43,002 nucleotides of DNA from an uncultured Bacillota bacterium (GTDB lineage: Bacteria; Bacillota_I; Bacilli_A; RFN20; CAG-288). The DNA lies in contig CASDOO010000036.1 in the NCBI GenBank assembly GCA_949282275.1, positions 1 through 43,002 of the forward strand, given 5' to 3'. The notes beneath the pieces were generated by a model that had not been told where the DNA came from, searched no databases, and saw only the letters and a program-made list of their open reading frames with translations. Positions 40,698 to 43,002 of the stretch are shown piece by piece. A program made the position numbers and the translations under genes. Each line of letters opens with the position of its first letter. The first letter of the stretch is position 1.

Positions 40698-41588
40698 TTA
40701 CATCTTCATCTGGGATTCGACTTCGGCAGCGAAATCGCTCTGCTTCTTCTCGATGCCTTCGCCGACGGCATAGCGGACGAAGGTAACGATCGTGGCATTG
40801 TTTTCCTTGAGGAAGGTGCCGACGGTCTTGGACTCATCGAGAACATAGGGCTGATCGGCAAGGACACCAGCGCAGAGGTTCTTGCGGACGCGGCCTTCGA
40901 TGATCTTCTTCTGGATGGCTTCGGGCTTCTTGCCGAAGGAAGGATCGTTCTTGCTGGCCTCGGTCTCGATTTCCGTTTCCTTGGCGATGACATCGGCAGG
41001 AATCTCGGACTCGTAGACGTAGGAAGGATTGTCGGACGTGACGTTGAGGGCAACGCCATTGGCGACAGCGGCATCACCGCCTTTGAGAACAACGAGGGTT
41101 GCGATCTTTCCGTTCATGTGGACATAGGGGCCGAAGACCTCGTCATCGTTCTTCTCGATGATGGCGAAGCGACGGAAGTCCAGCTTCTCGCCGAGCTTGA
41201 TGGAAGCATCGAGGAAGAGATCCGTGATGGTCTTTCCTTCGGCGGTCTTGCAGGCAACGGCTTCTTCCTTGGTCTTGGGGGAGTTCTCAAGGACGATCTT
41301 GTTGACGGACTTGACAAGGTCACGGAAGGGATCGGAGTTGGCGACGAAGTCCGTCTCGCAGTTGATTTCGATGACGGCAGCCTTGTTTCCTTCGGTGAGG
41401 ACCCAGGCAACGCCCTCGGCGGCAGTCCTGCCAGCCTTCTTCTCCTGCTTGGAGATACCCTTCTCCCTCAGCCAAGTGATGGACTTTTCGATATCGTTAT
41501 CGTTTTCGATGAGAGCCTTCTTGCAATCCATCAATCCGGCGCCGGTCCTATCGCGAAGGACCTTGATCAACTCGATCTGGGAACTCAT
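40698..41588 (-). CDS. tsf: elongation factor Ts
   Basis: The 296-residue guanine nucleotide exchange factor for EF-Tu has the EF-Ts signatures LRDRTGAGLMDCKKAL and AAVIEINCETDFVANSD near the N-terminus. The start codon lies two bases after the rpsB stop, with GAGGAGG provided by the end of rpsB. Full length, no oddities. Confidence 0.96.
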   Translation of the reverse strand: MSSQIELIKVLRDRTGAGLMDCKKALIENDNDIEKSITWLREKGISKQEKKAGRTAAEGVAWVLTEGNKAAVIEINCETDFVANSDPFRDLVKSVNKIVLENSPKTKEEAVACKTAEGKTITDLFLDASIKLGEKLDFRRFAIIEKNDDEVFGPYVHMNGKIATLVVLKGGDAAVANGVALNVTSDNPSYVYESEIPADVIAKETEIETEASKNDPSFGKKPEAIQKKIIEGRVRKNLCAGVLADQPYVLDESKTVGTFLKENNATIVTFVRYAVGEGIEKKQSDFAAEVESQMKM

Positions 41589-41590
41589 TT

Positions 41591-42661
41591 TTACTTGGCC
41601 TCCTCGGTCTTGGTCTCGGTGGCGGCAGGAGCAGCGGCAGGGGCACTGGCAGTGTTGGCGGCAGGGGCCGTTCCTTCCTTGCTGGCGTTGTTGGCCGGCT
41701 TGTTTCCGAAACGACGGAAGTTCTTGACGGGTCTTCTGCGGACTCTGCCCTTGCCGTTCTTTCTCATGGCAATGGCATCATCGCGGAGCTTGGCACGGAT
41801 GGCCTTGATCTGCTCGTTGGGATCGACGCCCTTGAGCATGTCGGCCATGGTGGAAGTGGCAGTGGCGACATCCTTGTAGGCATAGAGAGGCTCGCCGCCC
41901 TTTCCTTCGACGACAGCATCGGCGAAGAGGCCGACGATGATGCGGATGGAAGCCTCGCCATCATCATTGGCAGGGACGAGATAGTCGATCTCGTCGGGAT
42001 TGGTGTTGGTATCGCAAAGGGCGAAGACAGGGATGTGAAGGACTCTGGCTTCGGCGATGGCATTGTGCTCGGCCTTGGGATCGACAACGACGATGGCCTG
42101 AGGAAGCATACGGATTTCCTTGATGCCCTCGAGGTTCTGGCTGAGCTTTGCCTTGAGCTTAAGCTTCTCGGCGATTTCCTTCTTGGGAAGCTTGTCGAGC
42201 TCACCGGAGAGTTCCTGCTGCTCGATTTCCTTGAGAAGTCCGATTCTCTTGCAGATGGTGCGGAAGTTGGTAAGGGTGCCGCCAAGCCATCTGTGGCTGA
42301 CATAGAAGGAACCAGAACGGACGGCTTCTTCCTGGATGGCCTTCTGGGCATAGCTCTTCGTTCCGACAAAGAGGACCTTTCCACCCTTGGAAACGATGTC
42401 CCTAAGGGCCTTGTAGGCCTTCTGCATGCATTCGGCGGACTTGTTGAGGTCAATGATATAAAGGTTGTTCCTGCGGTTGTAGATGTAGGGCTTCATCTTC
42501 GGGTTCCACTGGGAAACGCGATGGCCGAAGTGGCAGCCGGAATCCAAAAGGGTCTTGGCCGTGACAACGGGGTCGTTTTCGCCGTGGACCGTGGTGGCCA
42601 TGACATCCTTCGTCTCTTCCGCAGCAGTCGTCTCTTCGATCTTCTTCTCTTCTTCGCTCAT
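41591..42661 (-). CDS. rpsB: 30S ribosomal protein S2 with N- and C-terminal extensions
   Basis: The S2 core runs from about residue 33 (LLDSGCHFGHRVSQWNPKM) to about 285, with RWLGGTLTNFRT and ADAVVEGKGG. Two additions make it 356 residues instead of about 230-260. An acidic N-terminal arm of about 30 residues precedes the core. A C-terminal tail of about 65 residues has a basic part (MRKNGKGRVRRRPVKNFRR) followed by an Ala/Pro/Thr-rich end. ATG 42661 follows AGGAGG by eight bases. A second in-frame Met at residue 21 is a less likely start, having no such site. First gene of the conserved cluster. Confidence 0.94.
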   Translation of the reverse strand: MSEEEKKIEETTAAEETKDVMATTVHGENDPVVTAKTLLDSGCHFGHRVSQWNPKMKPYIYNRRNNLYIIDLNKSAECMQKAYKALRDIVSKGGKVLFVGTKSYAQKAIQEEAVRSGSFYVSHRWLGGTLTNFRTICKRIGLLKEIEQQELSGELDKLPKKEIAEKLKLKAKLSQNLEGIKEIRMLPQAIVVVDPKAEHNAIAEARVLHIPVFALCDTNTNPDEIDYLVPANDDGEASIRIIVGLFADAVVEGKGGEPLYAYKDVATATSTMADMLKGVDPNEQIKAIRAKLRDDAIAMRKNGKGRVRRRPVKNFRRFGNKPANNASKEGTAPAANTASAPAAAPAATETKTEEAK

Positions 42662-42820
42662 CTTTGGAGCCTCCTTTTTGTTGTGCTTCTAGATGCTTCG
42701 AGATGCCAACCCAATATGCTAAGCATGGCTAGCCAGGACGTGCTAGTTCTGAAGACGGGTGCGGCATAGAGGACTCGTCGGCAAGATCCGCATCTATGGT
42801 TACTTGCGCAAAAAGCGCAA
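42662..42820 (-). promoter_or_regulatory. structured 5' leader of rpsB-tsf
   Basis: About 155 bases precede rpsB and can form several stems: a 17-base hairpin at 42804-42820, CATAGA with TCTATG or alternatively TGCGG with CCGCA, CTAGC with GCTAG, and ATGC/GCAT. Just before the ribosome binding site is a 10-base tandem repeat (TGCTTCTAGA, TGCTTCGAGA at 42684-42703, plus strand). Autoregulatory leaders are common for S2 operons; this one is not matched to a known class by eye. Confidence 0.45.
42804..42820 (-). repeat. TTGCGC inverted repeat near the rpsB transcription start
   Basis: TTGCGC (42804-42809), five A, GCGCAA (42815-42820). It lies just downstream of the putative rpsB -10, so it would be the very 5' end of the transcript or a repressor site. 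Confidence 0.5.
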
Positions 42821-42825
42821 AAGAA

Positions 42826-42854
42826 AATATATCATATATAAGGATAAAAGAAAA
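42826..42854 (-). promoter_or_regulatory. possible promoter of rpsB operon
   Basis: Leftwards, TTTTCT (42854-42849) and TATATT (42831-42826) are 17 bases apart. The -35 is poor. It lies back to back with the tRNA promoter. Confidence 0.45.
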
Positions 42855-42861
42855 GAATTAC

Positions 42862-42890
42862 TTGCATGATTCTCCCAAATACGATATATT
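42862..42890 (+). promoter_or_regulatory. promoter of tRNA-Glu
   Basis: TTGCAT (42862-42867) and TATATT (42885-42890) are separated by 17 bases, and the -10 is 26 bases before the tRNA 5' end. Confidence 0.7.
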
Positions 42891-42916
42891 ATACAGGCTT
42901 CGGCACCAAACTTCTT

Positions 42917-42993
42917 GGCCCTGTCGACAAGCGGCTTAAGTCTCAGCCCTCTCAAGGCTGCATCCACGGGTTCGAATCCCGTCAGGGTCACCA
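42917..42993 (+). tRNA. tRNA-Glu (anticodon CUC), CCA encoded
   Basis: The cloverleaf folds fully. The acceptor stem is GGCCCTG with CAGGGTC (one G-U), the D stem GAC/GTC with an 11-base loop containing GG, the anticodon stem CAGCC/GGCTG with loop CTCTCAA, a 5-base variable loop, and the T arm ACGGG-TTCGAAT-CCCGT. The loop puts CTC at positions 34-36, reading GAG (Glu). The discriminator base is A42990, followed by encoded CCA. The GGCCC 5' end and general sequence match tRNA-Glu. Confidence 0.92.
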
Positions 42994-43002
42994 TATTAGA
43001 AC

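Overview
The window looks like a chromosome segment of a Bacillota (Bacilli/Erysipelotrichia-like, Mollicutes-related) bacterium, probably host-associated. The evidence is a Gram-positive PolC, the order rpsB-tsf-pyrH-frr-uppS-cdsA-dxr-rseP, a tsaE-tsaB-rimI-tsaD operon, RecX/YhaM/YitT homologues, a CIRCE/HrcA heat-shock site and strong AGGAGG ribosome binding sites. TGA is used as a normal stop (for example in gltX, galE and uppS), so the Mycoplasma code is excluded. Coding DNA is fairly GC-rich with C/G-ending codons. Intergenic DNA and one stretch from about 22.7 to 26.9 kb are clearly AT-rich. I cannot assign genus or species.

Layout. 1-1.4 kb is a decayed patch: the end of an unrecognised gene, a bidirectional terminator, the C-terminal remnant of a membrane-anchored GH3 glycosidase, and the 3' half of an ISXO2/IS1595-like transposase joined head to head with it. 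1.4-4.1 kb is galK-galT (minus strand). 4.5-11.8 kb is a tightly overlapped plus-strand operon: yitT-like gene, gltX, flippase-like membrane protein, GT4 glycolipid glucosyltransferase, recX, yhaM. 11.9-14.4 kb holds two unrecognised membrane proteins with similar leaders. 14.36-18.26 kb is tsaE-tsaB-rimI-tsaD (tRNA t6A synthesis) and asnS. 18.3-20.4 kb is a small membrane protein, galE and a tyrosine phosphatase. 20.5-23.5 kb encodes a large lipoprotein. 23.5-26.9 kb is an AT-rich island with two AAA/DUF4143 ATPases (the second frameshifted) and several palindromes and repeats. 26.9-31.2 kb is polC (minus). 31.4-34.8 kb carries hsp20 and a large fused ABC transporter (plus). 35-42.7 kb is the conserved minus-strand cluster from rpsB to rseP. 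A tRNA-Glu(CUC) gene lies divergently at the right edge.

How it fits together. The window is mostly housekeeping: translation (S2, EF-Ts, RRF, GltX, AsnS, t6A), replication (PolC), envelope lipid and isoprenoid synthesis (CdsA, UppS, Dxr, GT4, flippase-like protein), the Leloir galactose pathway split into galKT and galE, and heat-shock control. I did not find a convincing new multi-gene system. The most noteworthy signals are regulatory and structural: a palindrome on a strong galE promoter inside the preceding gene, a terminator-shaped hairpin inside the start of the phosphatase gene, two CIRCE-like boxes in front of hsp20, an EF-hand-like loop in an ABC transporter ectodomain, an hsp20-ABC cassette where proS usually lies, and the AT-rich ATPase island.
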